Of a stretch of DNA of 64,000 bases, positions 1 through 8,038 are shown one piece after another (positions within the stretch are counted from its first letter, which is position 1; the number at the start of each line of letters is the position of its first letter). The stretch spans positions 2,108,001-2,172,000 of the forward strand of contig OY969913.1 of assembly GCA_963704515.1 (NCBI GenBank), written 5' to 3'. The notes under the pieces are model-generated. The model ran no database searches, was not told the origin of the DNA, and was given only the letters and a program-made list of their open reading frames with translations. The translations under genes were made by a program, and so were the position numbers. The DNA is from VRUE01 sp963704515 (GTDB lineage Bacteria > Actinomycetota > Thermoleophilia > Solirubrobacterales > 70-9).

Positions 1-1183
1 CGGGCGTGGTCCGCTCGTGCTCGGCGGTATGGGCAAGCGCCTCGACCATCTCCTCCTCGCCGGCCTCGAGGCCCTCCGCCGCGGCGATCGCGGCCAGCAC
101 GGCCTCGCGCTTCAGCTCGCGTTCGGCGTCGGGCTTCGACTCGACGATCACCTCCTCGCGGGTCTTGCCCTGCATCTGCAGGTAGGCGTCGGGGCTCATC
201 CCGCTGCCGGCGAGCTGGCGCTCGACCCGCGCCCAGCGCTCCTCGGCCCGGCCGCTGACCAGCGCCTCGGGCACCTCGACCGTGGCGGCGTCAACGGCGG
301 CGTCGACGGCGGCGACGCGGAAGTCCTGCTCGGCCCGTTCGTCGACCGCCTCGCCGACCCGCTTGGCGATGTCGGCGCGCAGCTCCTCGAGCGTCTCGAA
401 CTCCGAGGCCTCGGCGGCGAACTCGTCGTCGAGCTCGGGCAGGATCTTTTCCCGCACCTCCTTCACCTCGACCGCGAAGACCGCGTCTTCGCCGGCCAGG
501 TTCTCTGCCTGGTAGTCCTCGGGAAAGGTCACCTTGACCTCGCGCGACTCCTCGGCTCCGGCACCGAGGAGCTGCGCCTCGAAGCCCTCGATCAGCTGGT
601 CGCTGCCCAGCTCGAGCAGGTAGTCGGCGGCCTTGCCGCCCTCGAACGCTTTGCCGTCGAGCAGCCCCTCGAAGTCGATCAGCAGCACGTCGCCCTCGGC
701 CGCCTCACGCTCGACCGGCTCCAGCCGCGCGAAACCGGCGCGGATCCGCTCGATCTCGCGGTCGACGATCTCATCCGACGGCTCGGCCTCGGCCCGCCCC
801 ACCTCGAGGCCCTTGTACTCGCCCAGCGTCGCCTCCGGCCGCACGCCGATCTCGAACTCGAAGCTGAGTGCCTCGCCCTCGGCCTCGGGCGCCGAGACGA
901 TCTCGATGCTGGGGTCGCCGACCGGGCTGATCCCCGAGCCGAGCAGCCCCTGCTCGTACCACTCCGGCAGCGAGTCGCGGATCGCCTCCTGCAGCACCGT
1001 CCCGTAGCCGAGCCGCTGGATGACCAGGGAGGGCGGCGCCTTGCCCTTGCGGAAGCCGGGCATTTTCATCTCGCGCGCCAGCGCCCGGGCGGCGCGCTGC
1101 ATGCCGCGCTCGACCTGCTCGGCCGGCACCTCGACCTCGACCTTGGCCCGCGACTCGGGCAGCTCTGTGACAGACGTCTTCAC
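1..1183 (-). CDS. tig: Trigger factor (ribosome-associated chaperone), C-terminus cut by window edge
   Basis: Folding chaperone that binds the ribosome exit tunnel and has a peptidyl-prolyl isomerase domain. About 394 codons are visible; the C-terminal end lies outside the window. The ribosome-docking motif GFRKGKAP is at residues 43-50. The FKBP-type isomerase region (GDVLLIDFEG onward) is near residues 155-215, followed by the helical C-terminal arms. I chose the GTG at 1183 because the translation then begins VKTSVTELPESRAKVEVEVP, matching the usual trigger factor N-terminus. This GTG overlaps the TGA of a 39-residue ORF upstream, so translation is probably coupled. Identification is secure from the family motifs. 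Confidence 0.96.
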   Translation of the reverse strand, partial: MKTSVTELPESRAKVEVEVPAEQVERGMQRAARALAREMKMPGFRKGKAPPSLVIQRLGYGTVLQEAIRDSLPEWYEQGLLGSGISPVGDPSIEIVSAPEAEGEALSFEFEIGVRPEATLGEYKGLEVGRAEAEPSDEIVDREIERIRAGFARLEPVEREAAEGDVLLIDFEGLLDGKAFEGGKAADYLLELGSDQLIEGFEAQLLGAGAEESREVKVTFPEDYQAENLAGEDAVFAVEVKEVREKILPELDDEFAAEASEFETLEELRADIAKRVGEAVDERAEQDFRVAAVDAAVDAATVEVPEALVSGRAEERWARVERQLAGSGMSPDAYLQMQGKTREEVIVESKPDAERELKREAVLAAIAAAEGLEAGEEEMVEALAHTAEHERTTP

Positions 1184-1299
1184 CGAGCGCGAGACCCTAG
1201 CGCGGTGCGGATGGCGAGGGCGAAGTCGATCGCGAAGGCGGCGCCGCGGCCCAGCGGGCCGGTGACCAGCCAGGCGCGGGCTCTATCCAGTCGGGACAC
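1180..1299 (-). CDS. 39-residue small ORF coupled to trigger factor
   Basis: A very short ORF beginning at GTG 1299 (VSRLDRARAWLVTGPLGRG...) and ending in a TGA that overlaps the tig GTG start by two bases. A strong purine-rich ribosome binding site (GGGGGAGGGG) sits just 3 bases upstream of the GTG, inside the last codons of the ctaG-like gene. The middle is hydrophobic enough for one membrane-associated helix with basic ends. I cannot name a family. The good Shine-Dalgarno and stop/start overlap argue for a real translated leader or a small protein, but the short length keeps confidence moderate. Confidence 0.5.
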   Translation of the reverse strand: MSRLDRARAWLVTGPLGRGAAFAIDFALAIRTALGSRAR

Positions 1300-2200
1300 G
1301 GTCCCCTCCCCCAGACTTTGCGATCCGCTCTTCGAGCAGGGCACCGTGGCCGGCCGTCACCGCGCGCTGCGCGCGGCGCTCGTCGAGGGGTACGCCGCGG
1401 TCGCGGGCGAGGTCGAGCAGGCGCTGCTTCTCGATCCCTTCGCGGGCCACCTCGAAGAAGACCCAGGCAAGCACGCCGAGGGCGAGGAAGGTGCCCTCGA
1501 TCATCATGATCACCCCGGCGGTGCTCTGGTCGGCGATCGGCGAGACCCCCCAGTAGTGCTCGCCGCGACCGTAGATCGGGTAGAGCACCGTGTCGGACCA
1601 CATCAGCACGTTGCCGAGGATCGCGCTGACGAAGCGCACGGCGATCACGTAGCCGACCTTCCAGCCGGCCGTAAACCACTCGGGCTTGGGCAGCGGGCCG
1701 AAGACCGGCATCCACATCAGGCAGCCGAAGATGAAGAACGCGGTGTGCTCGAGCGCGTGGATCGGCGCCGTCCCGTAGGCGGCGTCGTAGATCGGCGGCA
1801 CGTGCCAGAAGTAGAAGTCGATCGCCCAGAGCGGGAAGGCGACGAGCGGGTGGGTGAGGATCTGCAGCCGGTTGAAGATCCGGATCGCGAGGATCGGCTG
1901 CAGGATCGCCTTGGTCAGGCCGAGGACGATCAGCAGCGTGGCGATGTCGCCGATCAGCAGGTGCTCGACCATGTGGGCGATCACCAGCTCGTCGGAGATG
2001 TGGCCGATCGGGCTGAAGAGGGCGACGGCGATGACCAGCAGGCCCGAGCCGAAGCAGATCTGGCGCCAGAACGGCACCGGGCGGCCATCCCAGGAGAGGG
2101 ACCGCACCCTCGCCCAGTAGGCGACGCCGCCGATCGTGATCGGGAAGACCTCGATCGGGGCGAAGGCCCCGGCGACGTGCGCGAAGAACACGCTGCTCAC
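1283..2200 (-). CDS. CtaG/caa3 oxidase assembly-like multi-spanning membrane protein
   Basis: About 305 residues with repeated hydrophobic segments and the histidine-containing patterns of the CtaG (COG3336) family, for example IAHMVEHLLIGDIA and HALEHTAFFIFG. Members help copper delivery to or assembly of caa3-type cytochrome c oxidase in the cytoplasmic membrane. I place the start at GTG 2200 (VSSVFFAHVAGAFAPIE), just before the first hydrophobic segment; an ATG at 2251 would run into the divergent GH15 gene. No oxidase genes are nearby, so the role is inferred from the family only. The final codons carry the ribosome binding site of the next small ORF. Confidence 0.85.
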   Translation of the reverse strand: MSSVFFAHVAGAFAPIEVFPITIGGVAYWARVRSLSWDGRPVPFWRQICFGSGLLVIAVALFSPIGHISDELVIAHMVEHLLIGDIATLLIVLGLTKAILQPILAIRIFNRLQILTHPLVAFPLWAIDFYFWHVPPIYDAAYGTAPIHALEHTAFFIFGCLMWMPVFGPLPKPEWFTAGWKVGYVIAVRFVSAILGNVLMWSDTVLYPIYGRGEHYWGVSPIADQSTAGVIMMIEGTFLALGVLAWVFFEVAREGIEKQRLLDLARDRGVPLDERRAQRAVTAGHGALLEERIAKSGGGDRVPTG

Positions 2201-2220
2201 GGTGGTAGCTTGGCACTTCC

Positions 2221-4113
2221 GTGAGCCCTGCCGACACCCGCTTCCCGCCAATCGGCGGCTACGGCTTCCTCTCCGACTGCCACACCGGCGCGCTCGTCTC
2301 CTACGACGGCAGCGTCGAGTGGCTCTGCCTGCCGCGCTTCGACTCGCCCAGCGTGTTCGCCAGCGTGCTCGACCGCGGCGCCGGCCACTTCAAGGTGGCG
2401 CCGCGCGGCGTGATCGTGCCGATCAGCCGCCGCTACGAGCCCGGCACGCTGGTAATCGAGACGACCTGGGAGACCGAGACCGGCTGGCTCGTCACCCACG
2501 ACCTGCTCTCGATCGCCGAGTGGGCGTCCGAGGGCGGCAGCCGCAGGCCGAGCACGGAACACGAGTCCGATTGCTCGCTGCTGCGTCTCTTCACCTGCGT
2601 CGACGGCGAGGTCGAGGTCGCGATGGAGTGCGCGCCGCGCTTCGCCTACGGCGCAGAGCCGGCGATCTGGAGCGGCGGCGAGATCGGCGAGGCGACCGCC
2701 ACCGGCCCCGACGGCGCCGAGCTGAGCCTGACCAGCGACATGGAGCTCTCGCTCGAAGACGGCGTCGCCCGCGGCACGATCCGCTTGCGAGAGGACGAAA
2801 CCGGGTTCTGCGCCGTCACCTGGGGCGACCGCGACCTTGGCGGCCCGCGCAGCGCCCCGGAGGCGCTCGAGCGGCTGGACTCGACCGAAGAGTTCTGGCG
2901 CGAATGGCTGCGTGCCGGCAAGTTCCCCGACCACCCCTGGCGCATCCACCTGCAGCGCTCGGCGCTCGTCCTCAAGGGCCTCACCTACGCGCCGAGCGGG
3001 GCGGTCCTCGCCGCGCCGACGACCTCGCTGCCCGAGACCCCCGGCGGCGAGCGCAACTGGGACTACCGCTACAGCTGGATCCGCGACTCGACCTTCAGCC
3101 TCTGGGCCCTGCACACGCTCGGCTTCGACCAGGAGGCGCGCGACTTCATGCGCTTCATCCTCGACGTCTGCAGGGGCCACCCCGACCTGCAGATCATGTA
3201 CGGGATCGGCGGCGAGCGCGACCTGACCGAGAGCACGCTCGACCACCTGGGCGGCTACGGCGGCGCCCGCCCGGTGCGGATCGGCAACGGCGCCTACAGC
3301 CAGCGCCAGAACGACGTCTGGGGCGCCCTGCTCGACTCGATCTACCTGCACCAGAAGGCGCTGCGCGGCTCGGCGACACCGGCTGACCGGCAGCTGATCC
3401 GCTACCAGGTGGAAGCCGCGATCGAGGCCTGGGAGCACCCCGACCAGGGGATCTGGGAGTCACGCGGCGAGCCACGGCACTACGTCTCCTCGAAGCTGAT
3501 GATCTGGGTCGCGGTCGACCGGGGCGCTCGCCTCGCCCGCGGCTCCGGCTTCGCCGAGGTCGCCGGCAAATGGGAGGAGACGGCCGAGCGGATGCGGGCC
3601 GAGATCCTCGAGCGGGGCGTGCGCGACGGAGTCTTCCGCCAGCACTACGAGACCGACGCGCTCGACGCCTCGACCCTGCTGATCCCGCTGCTGCGCTTCC
3701 TCCCCGCCGACGACCCCCGGGTGCGCGCAACCGTCGACGCGATCGCCGGCGACCTGACCCAGCACGGGCTCGTCCTCCGCTACAAGGTGGACGAGACCGA
3801 CGACGGCCTCAGCGGCGAGGAGGGCACCTTCCTGATCTGCTCCTTCTGGCTCGTCGCGGCGCTCTCGGAGATCGGCGAGCGCCATCGCGCCCGCTCGCTA
3901 TGCGAGCGTCTGCTCGAGTCCTCGGGCTGGCTCGACCTCTACGCTGAGGAGCTCGACGCCCCAAGCGGCCAGCACCTCGGCAACTTCCCCCAGGCCTTCA
4001 CCCACCTGGCGCTGATCAACGCCGTCTCGCACGTGATCGCCGACGAGCAGCGGGCCGACGGCGGGCCGACCGCCGTCTTCACCGAGATGGGCGGCGTCCG
4101 CGAGGACGCCTGA
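2221..4113 (+). CDS. Glycoside hydrolase family 15 (glucoamylase or trehalase-like)
   Basis: A 630-residue cytoplasmic enzyme with no signal peptide. The N-terminal domain begins GGYGFLSDCHTGALVS, the lead-in typical of GH15 trehalase/glucoamylase-like proteins (COG3387). The (alpha/alpha)6 catalytic domain follows with NWDYRYSWIRDS near residue 280. The general acid is expected in the DQGIWESRG segment (about residue 405) and the general base in GEEGTFLICSFW (about residue 533). Such enzymes hydrolyse alpha-glucosides such as trehalose, maltodextrin or isomaltose; the sequence does not decide which. It starts at GTG 2221, only 20 bases from the divergent ctaG-like start. Confidence 0.93.
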   Translation: MSPADTRFPPIGGYGFLSDCHTGALVSYDGSVEWLCLPRFDSPSVFASVLDRGAGHFKVAPRGVIVPISRRYEPGTLVIETTWETETGWLVTHDLLSIAEWASEGGSRRPSTEHESDCSLLRLFTCVDGEVEVAMECAPRFAYGAEPAIWSGGEIGEATATGPDGAELSLTSDMELSLEDGVARGTIRLREDETGFCAVTWGDRDLGGPRSAPEALERLDSTEEFWREWLRAGKFPDHPWRIHLQRSALVLKGLTYAPSGAVLAAPTTSLPETPGGERNWDYRYSWIRDSTFSLWALHTLGFDQEARDFMRFILDVCRGHPDLQIMYGIGGERDLTESTLDHLGGYGGARPVRIGNGAYSQRQNDVWGALLDSIYLHQKALRGSATPADRQLIRYQVEAAIEAWEHPDQGIWESRGEPRHYVSSKLMIWVAVDRGARLARGSGFAEVAGKWEETAERMRAEILERGVRDGVFRQHYETDALDASTLLIPLLRFLPADDPRVRATVDAIAGDLTQHGLVLRYKVDETDDGLSGEEGTFLICSFWLVAALSEIGERHRARSLCERLLESSGWLDLYAEELDAPSGQHLGNFPQAFTHLALINAVSHVIADEQRADGGPTAVFTEMGGVREDA

Positions 4114-4163
4114 GCCGGGCGCGGAGCGGCGGCACTGCACGTTCCCTTGCCGCAGACAATTCC

Positions 4164-4196
4164 TTGACAGACAGTAGATTTCGTTTGCTTTATATT
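4164..4196 (+). promoter_or_regulatory. Putative sigma-A type promoter of the ArsR-like gene
   Basis: A perfect TTGACA (4164-4169) lies in an AT-rich stretch that stands out from the GC-rich surroundings. It is followed by TTTATATT at 4189-4196; the spacer is 19 bases to TTTATA or 21 to TATATT, longer than ideal. The gene start is 12-19 bases downstream, so the transcript would have a very short leader. Confidence 0.5.
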
Positions 4197-4207
4197 CCCG
4201 CCCCAGG

Positions 4208-4564
4208 ATGGGGAGCAACGACAAGGGCAAATCGGTCGACCTCTTCGAGGGCCTGGCCCACACGGTGCGGCGGCGGATCCTGCGGCTGATGATGGATAAG
4301 CGCCGGGAGTGGACCCCCAGCGCGCTCTCGGAGGCGCTCGATGAGCCGCTCAGCGTGCTCAGCTACCACGTGCGCGTGCTCGAGCAGTGCGAGGCGGTGC
4401 GGCTGACGCGCACGGAACGGGTGCGCGGCGCCACACAGCACTTCTACCGCCTCTCGCTGAAAGCCAAATGGGCCCGACGCGCGCTGGAAACGACAAAGGA
4501 CCCGCCCAAAGGAAAAACAGAAAAAGGTCGCAAGGGGGGAGAGAAAGGCGGCCGGCACCCTTAG
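4208..4564 (+). CDS. ArsR-like winged-helix transcriptional regulator
   Basis: A 118-residue DNA-binding protein. LAHTVRRRILRLMMDKRR and LSEALDEPLSVLSYHVRVLE form the helix-turn-helix of the ArsR/HTH_20 class, followed by a beta-wing (RLTRTERVRGATQHFYRL). The C-terminal tail is very lysine- and glycine-rich (KGKTEKGRKGGEKGG). There is no metal-binding cysteine cluster, so an effector cannot be assigned. It shares a transcript direction with a small winged-helix-like gene 10 bases downstream. The ATG at 4208 follows the AT-rich promoter; no strong ribosome binding site is seen, suggesting a near-leaderless message. Confidence 0.85.
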   Translation: MGSNDKGKSVDLFEGLAHTVRRRILRLMMDKRREWTPSALSEALDEPLSVLSYHVRVLEQCEAVRLTRTERVRGATQHFYRLSLKAKWARRALETTKDPPKGKTEKGRKGGEKGGRHP

Positions 4565-4574
4565 GTAGGAGTCA

Positions 4575-4847
4575 GTGGACGAACGGGACGACATCCGCAG
4601 CACCGACGCCGAGGACGTAGCGCTCGAGTCGGCGGTTCTCCAGCACGTCCTCGCCCTCCACCCGGCGATCCTCACGCGCGAAGAGCTCGCGCTGGAGCTG
4701 GGCAGCGAGGATGGCCCCTTCGCCGAGCGTGACGCGGTGGAGCGCGCCGTGCGCGACCTCGCCGGGGCCGGGCTACTGCACGTCAGCGACTCGCTCGTCA
4801 TGCCCAGCCGAGCGGCGCTGCGCTTCGATCGGCTGCTCGGCGATTAG
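4575..4847 (+). CDS. Small winged-helix-like hypothetical protein
   Basis: A 90-residue acidic protein starting at GTG 4575 (VDERDDIRSTDAEDVALESA). The pattern AVLQHVLALHPAILTREELALEL then ERAVRDLAGAGLLHVSDSLVMPSRAALRFDRLL resembles the helix-turn-helix and wing of a short DNA-binding domain, but no named family is recognised. It follows the ArsR-like gene by 10 bases and is likely co-transcribed, so it could be an accessory regulator. The start is preceded by TAGGAGT, an acceptable ribosome binding site. Confidence 0.7.
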   Translation: MDERDDIRSTDAEDVALESAVLQHVLALHPAILTREELALELGSEDGPFAERDAVERAVRDLAGAGLLHVSDSLVMPSRAALRFDRLLGD

Positions 4848-4880
4848 CCTCCCGCTTCTCGCTACCCTGCGTCGCTGACC

Positions 4881-5573
4881 GTGAGGCGCGTCTTCTCGAT
4901 CCTCGCCCTGGCCGGAACGCTGCTGCTCGGCCTCGCCCCCGCGGCGATTCCGCAGGGAGCCCTGACGATCCAGGGCGCCGCCTCGGGCACCCACCTGCGG
5001 CTCTCGGTCAACGGGTCGACCCTCGTCGTCACCGGCCCGATGGAAGCCCTCAGTGGGAGCTGCGGCTTCATCCGCGGACGCGGCGCCGCCGCCTGCCCGC
5101 TCACCAACATCGGCTCAATCGAAGTCAACACCGGCCCTGGCAGCGACAAGGTGGAAGTGCTCAGCCCGCTGCCGGCGCCGCTCACCGCGCACCTCGGCGC
5201 CGGCTCGGACAAGCTGATCGGCAACAGCGAGCGCGACTTCTGCTACCCGGAAGGGACGCCGCGCAACCGCTGCGTCGGCGGCGGCGGCAACGACGTCTGC
5301 ATCTCGGGCCCGGTCAACACCGACTGCGTGGGCGGGCCGGGGAACGACTACTGCCAGACCGGGCGCGGCAGCGATGGCTGCTGGGGCGGGCCGGGCAACG
5401 ACGTCTGCAGGATGGGGAGCGGCAGCGACGGCTGCCATGGCGAAGGCGGCAACGACAGGCTCTACGGCGGGCCGGGCAGCGACCAGCTCTACGGCGGGCC
5501 GGGCTACGACTACTGCAACGGCCTGCCGGGCGTCGGCCGCTCGCACGAATGCGAGAGCGGCCCGGGCCACTGA
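4881..5573 (+). CDS. Secreted RTX-like calcium-binding repeat protein with cysteine-bearing repeats
   Basis: A 230-residue protein with a signal peptide (VRRVFSILALAGTLLLGLAP, then a likely cleavage near residue 25). Residues 135 to 220 form repeated glycine/aspartate nonapeptides of the GGxGxD type (GGGGNDVC, GGPGNDYC, GSGSDGCHG, GGPGSDQLYGG), which bind calcium in beta-roll folds of RTX proteins. Many repeat units have Cys where RTX proteins carry a hydrophobic residue, so disulfides may stabilise the roll. There is no type I secretion system nearby and the protein has a Sec-type signal. Glu codons are mostly GAA, unlike cytoplasmic neighbours. Start GTG 4881. Confidence 0.8.
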   Translation: MRRVFSILALAGTLLLGLAPAAIPQGALTIQGAASGTHLRLSVNGSTLVVTGPMEALSGSCGFIRGRGAAACPLTNIGSIEVNTGPGSDKVEVLSPLPAPLTAHLGAGSDKLIGNSERDFCYPEGTPRNRCVGGGGNDVCISGPVNTDCVGGPGNDYCQTGRGSDGCWGGPGNDVCRMGSGSDGCHGEGGNDRLYGGPGSDQLYGGPGYDYCNGLPGVGRSHECESGPGH

Positions 5574-5831
5574 TCAGCCGGCCGTCGTGCCGGCCGCCCC
5601 GAGCGCGCCGCGGACCGCGGCCTCGTCGAGGATCAACTCGGAGACGACCTTGCCGTCGATCTCCACGACCGGGATCTTCTCGAGCAGCCTCTTGAAGAGG
5701 AGATCCTCGCTCTCGATGTCGACCTCGTGCAGCTCGAAGCGGTAGCCCTCGGCGTGCAGGCGCGCCAGCGCCTCGATCGCCTCCTCGCAGAGGTGACAGC
5801 CCGGCCGCGAGTAGACGGTGACTTGGCTCAC
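5574..5831 (-). CDS. Glutaredoxin-like thiol protein
   Basis: An 85-residue thioredoxin-fold protein with the redox motif C-H-L-C at residues 12-15 (YSRPGCHLCEEA) and the cis-proline segment KIPVVEIDG. It belongs to the glutaredoxin/DUF836-like group and probably reduces disulfides or mixed thiols. The GTG start at 5831 overlaps the tsaD stop by four bases (GTGA), so it is the last gene of the t6A operon. A connection to t6A synthesis is not implied by the family. Confidence 0.85.
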   Translation of the reverse strand: MSQVTVYSRPGCHLCEEAIEALARLHAEGYRFELHEVDIESEDLLFKRLLEKIPVVEIDGKVVSELILDEAAVRGALGAAGTTAG

Positions 5832-6841
5832 GCGGTGGCCCGTTCGCCGCTGGCGAAGGCGTCGTAGGCGAGGTAATCCGGGTAGGGGATCGGCGTGGCA
5901 AAGCGGGCGGCGGAGCCGATCATCGCGGCGTTGTCGGTGCAGAGCTCGATCGGCACCAGCTTGAGGGCGACGCCGCGCCGCTCGCAGAGCGCGGCAACCG
6001 CCTCGCGCAGCGGGCCGTTGGCGGCGACCCCGCCGCCGAGCGCGACGGCGCGCCACTCCCCCCGCTTCAGCGCCCGCTCCAGCTTGGCGACGAGCTGGCC
6101 GACGGCGGCGGCCTGGAAGCTGGCCGCCAGGTCTGCGCGGCGCTCCTCGACCCCCGCCTCGCCGAGGTCGCGACAGAGGTAGGCGAGCGCTGTCTTCAGG
6201 CCGCTGAAGCTGAAGTCGAGGCCCGGGTCGTTGCGCATCGCGACCGGCATCTCGAAGGTCTCGGGATCGCCCTCCTCTGCCAGCCGCTGCAACGCCGGGC
6301 CGCCCGGGTAGCCGAGGCCGAGCAGGCGGGCGACCTTGTCGAAGGCCTCGCCGGCGGCGTCGTCGAGGGTCTGGCCGAGCAGCTCGTAGCCGCAGTGCTC
6401 GCGGACCCCGGCCAGCAGCGTGTGGCCGCCGCTGGCGATCAGGCAGAGGAAGGGCGGCTCGAGCGGCTCGGGCTCCAGGAAGTTGGCGGCGACGTGGCCC
6501 TGCAGATGGTCGATCGGGATCAGCGGCAGGCGGCGCGGTGCGGCGATCGCCTTCGCCGTGCTGACCCCGACCAGGAGGGCGCCGATCAGGCCCGGGCCGG
6601 CGGTGACGGCGACCGCCTCGATCTCGTCGAGGGTCCCGCCGGCTTTCGACAGCGCCGCCGCAACGACCGGCGTCGCCAGCTCCAGGTGTTGGCGCGAGGC
6701 GACCTCGGGGACGACCCCGCCGAACTCGGCGTGCGCCGCGGCCTGCGAGGAGATCACGTTGGAGAGCGCCCGCCCGCTGTCGAGCACCGCGGCGCAGGTG
6801 TCGTCGCAGGAAGTCTCGATCGCCAGGATCAGTCCAGCCAC
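5828..6841 (-). CDS. tsaD: tRNA N6-adenosine threonylcarbamoyltransferase TsaD
   Basis: A 337-residue ASKHA-fold enzyme that transfers the threonylcarbamoyl group to A37 of ANN-decoding tRNAs, working with TsaB and TsaE encoded upstream. The family signature HAEFGGVVPEVASRQH starts at residue 37. The metal-site histidines lie in DHLQGHVAANF, and the C-terminal ELCTDNAAMIGSAA holds the conserved Asp. It overlaps rimI upstream by 13 bases and the glutaredoxin downstream by four, indicating one operon. Length is normal for bacterial TsaD. Confidence 0.97.
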   Translation of the reverse strand: MAGLILAIETSCDDTCAAVLDSGRALSNVISSQAAAHAEFGGVVPEVASRQHLELATPVVAAALSKAGGTLDEIEAVAVTAGPGLIGALLVGVSTAKAIAAPRRLPLIPIDHLQGHVAANFLEPEPLEPPFLCLIASGGHTLLAGVREHCGYELLGQTLDDAAGEAFDKVARLLGLGYPGGPALQRLAEEGDPETFEMPVAMRNDPGLDFSFSGLKTALAYLCRDLGEAGVEERRADLAASFQAAAVGQLVAKLERALKRGEWRAVALGGGVAANGPLREAVAALCERRGVALKLVPIELCTDNAAMIGSAARFATPIPYPDYLAYDAFASGERATA

Positions 6842-7317
6842 ATGATCAGAGCGTCCTCGCCGTTGTCCTGGTAATACCGGGGGCGCACGCCCGCCGAGCG
6901 GAAGCCCAGCCGCTCATACATCGCGATCGCCGGCCGGTTGGAGACGCGCACCTCGAGCGTGAAGGGCAGCCGGCCGCCGCCCTCCTCGACCAGGCGGGCG
7001 ATCAGCCCGCGGGCGACGCCCGATCGGCGCCGCTCGGGCGCCACCGCGACGTTCATCAGGTGCCAGACCTGGTCGTAGCGCGAGCAGACCAGGTAGCCGA
7101 GCAGCTCGTCCCCGTCCGTCGCCGCCAGGCAGATGCCCGATGGCTTGGACAGCTCCAGCACGAACATCGCCAGCGACCAGGGGGTCGGGAAGGAACGCCG
7201 CTCGATCGAGATCACCCGGGGCAGGTCGCTGTAGGCGAGGCGGCGGATCGTCGCCGCGCCGCCGGCCGCCTCAGTCTCGTCTCTGGGAATCGTGTCGCTC
7301 ACGCCATCGCTGCGCAT
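6829..7317 (-). CDS. rimI: Ribosomal protein S18-alanine N-acetyltransferase RimI
   Basis: A GNAT-fold acetyltransferase of about 160 residues. Seen features are the N-terminal IRRLAYSDLPRVISIERRSF, the acetyl-CoA loop RRRSGVARGL, and the C-terminal NRPAIAMYERLGFRSAGVRPRYY typical of RimI. It acetylates the N-terminal alanine of ribosomal protein S18 and is commonly found between tsaB and tsaD, as here. The start is uncertain: ATG 7317 overlaps tsaB by 47 bases, GTG 7302 by 32; neither has a clear ribosome binding site. Confidence 0.92.
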   Translation of the reverse strand: MRSDGVSDTIPRDETEAAGGAATIRRLAYSDLPRVISIERRSFPTPWSLAMFVLELSKPSGICLAATDGDELLGYLVCSRYDQVWHLMNVAVAPERRRSGVARGLIARLVEEGGGRLPFTLEVRVSNRPAIAMYERLGFRSAGVRPRYYQDNGEDALIMWLD

Positions 7318-8038
7318 CGGGAGGTCTCAGGTAGATCGGTTGGAGGGGCACCTCGTTCCCGCCCGCCGCGGCCTCCGCCAGGGCGCAGAGGTGCCGCGCG
7401 GCGACCCGGTGCACGGGATCGGAATCGCCGGGGACGACGGCGCCCCGGCTCGCCAGCTCTTGGCGAAATCGTACCGCGCCCGACCCCCCCGCCAGCGGCG
7501 GCGCGGGCAGTGACGCGAGCCGCTCGGCGAGCTCCTCCGGAGCGGCGACGAACGGCTCCCAAATCCGCTCGCCGCCGGGCGCGTAGAGCGCGGCAAAGAC
7601 CTCACCGCGACGCGCGTCGAGCACCGCGAGGCTTGCGGTGGTCCTTTGCCCCTCCATCCCGGGCAAAGGACCACCGGAGCCGGACGTTCGCTGGGTGAGG
7701 GCTCGGCCGAGGGTGTCCAGGGTGCAGATGCCGCTCACCGGGAGGCCGGTGCTGGCGGCTAGGCCGCGCGCCGTCGCGATGCCGATCCGGATGCCGACGA
7801 AGGAGCCCGGCCCGAGGCCGACCGCGATCCGCCCCACGGCCTCCCAGCCGCCTGCCGCGGCCGCCGCCCGCTCAATCTCGGCGAGCAGCCCGGTCGAGTG
7901 GCGCGGGCTGCCGTCGGGCGCCAGGCCAAGCAATTGCTCGTGCAGCAACTCGCCGCCGCGCGTCGCGCAGACGGCGGTGTCGGCGGTCGCTGTGTCGAAG
8001 CCGACGACCGCGCCTGGCTGGGGGACGCGCTCAGCCAG
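7271..8038 (-). CDS. tsaB: TsaB, partner of TsaD in t6A synthesis, with an in-frame palindrome insertion
   Basis: An ASKHA-fold protein of about 255 residues that pairs with TsaD. VVGFDTATADTAVC is the expected N-terminal strand and GLGPGSFVGIRIGIATARGLA the TsaB signature. No ATG, GTG or TTG precedes the conserved N-terminus after the in-frame TGA; a CTG at 8038 is the only plausible start and overlaps the stop of the preceding gene. A TTG at 7948 would delete the essential first strand. A 16-bp perfect inverted repeat (7636-7676) adds about 15 residues (SGSGGPLPGMEGQRTT) just before the SLAVLDARRGEVFAALY strand. The frame is intact. Confidence 0.9.
   Translation of the reverse strand: MAERVPQPGAVVGFDTATADTAVCATRGGELLHEQLLGLAPDGSPRHSTGLLAEIERAAAAAGGWEAVGRIAVGLGPGSFVGIRIGIATARGLAASTGLPVSGICTLDTLGRALTQRTSGSGGPLPGMEGQRTTASLAVLDARRGEVFAALYAPGGERIWEPFVAAPEELAERLASLPAPPLAGGSGAVRFRQELASRGAVVPGDSDPVHRVAARHLCALAEAAAGGNEVPLQPIYLRPPDAQRWRERHDSQRRD
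7636..7676. repeat. Palindrome inserted in frame inside tsaB
   Basis: Perfect 16-bp arms (7636-7651 and 7661-7676, arm CGGTGGTCCTTTGCCC) around a 9-base loop (CTCCATCCC). It is translated through in tsaB as a Gly/Pro-rich insertion between conserved strands. Confidence 0.9.

Noticed and set aside
17..2224. Long plus-strand ORF (735 codons) opposite tig and the CtaG-like gene
   Set aside because: Composition is His/Asp/Leu/Arg-rich antisense reading of GC-rich genes; the minus strand encodes recognisable proteins here.
5350..5520. Periodic GGCGGGCCGGG units as a DNA repeat array
   Set aside because: The periodicity is explained by the translated RTX-like nonapeptide repeats.
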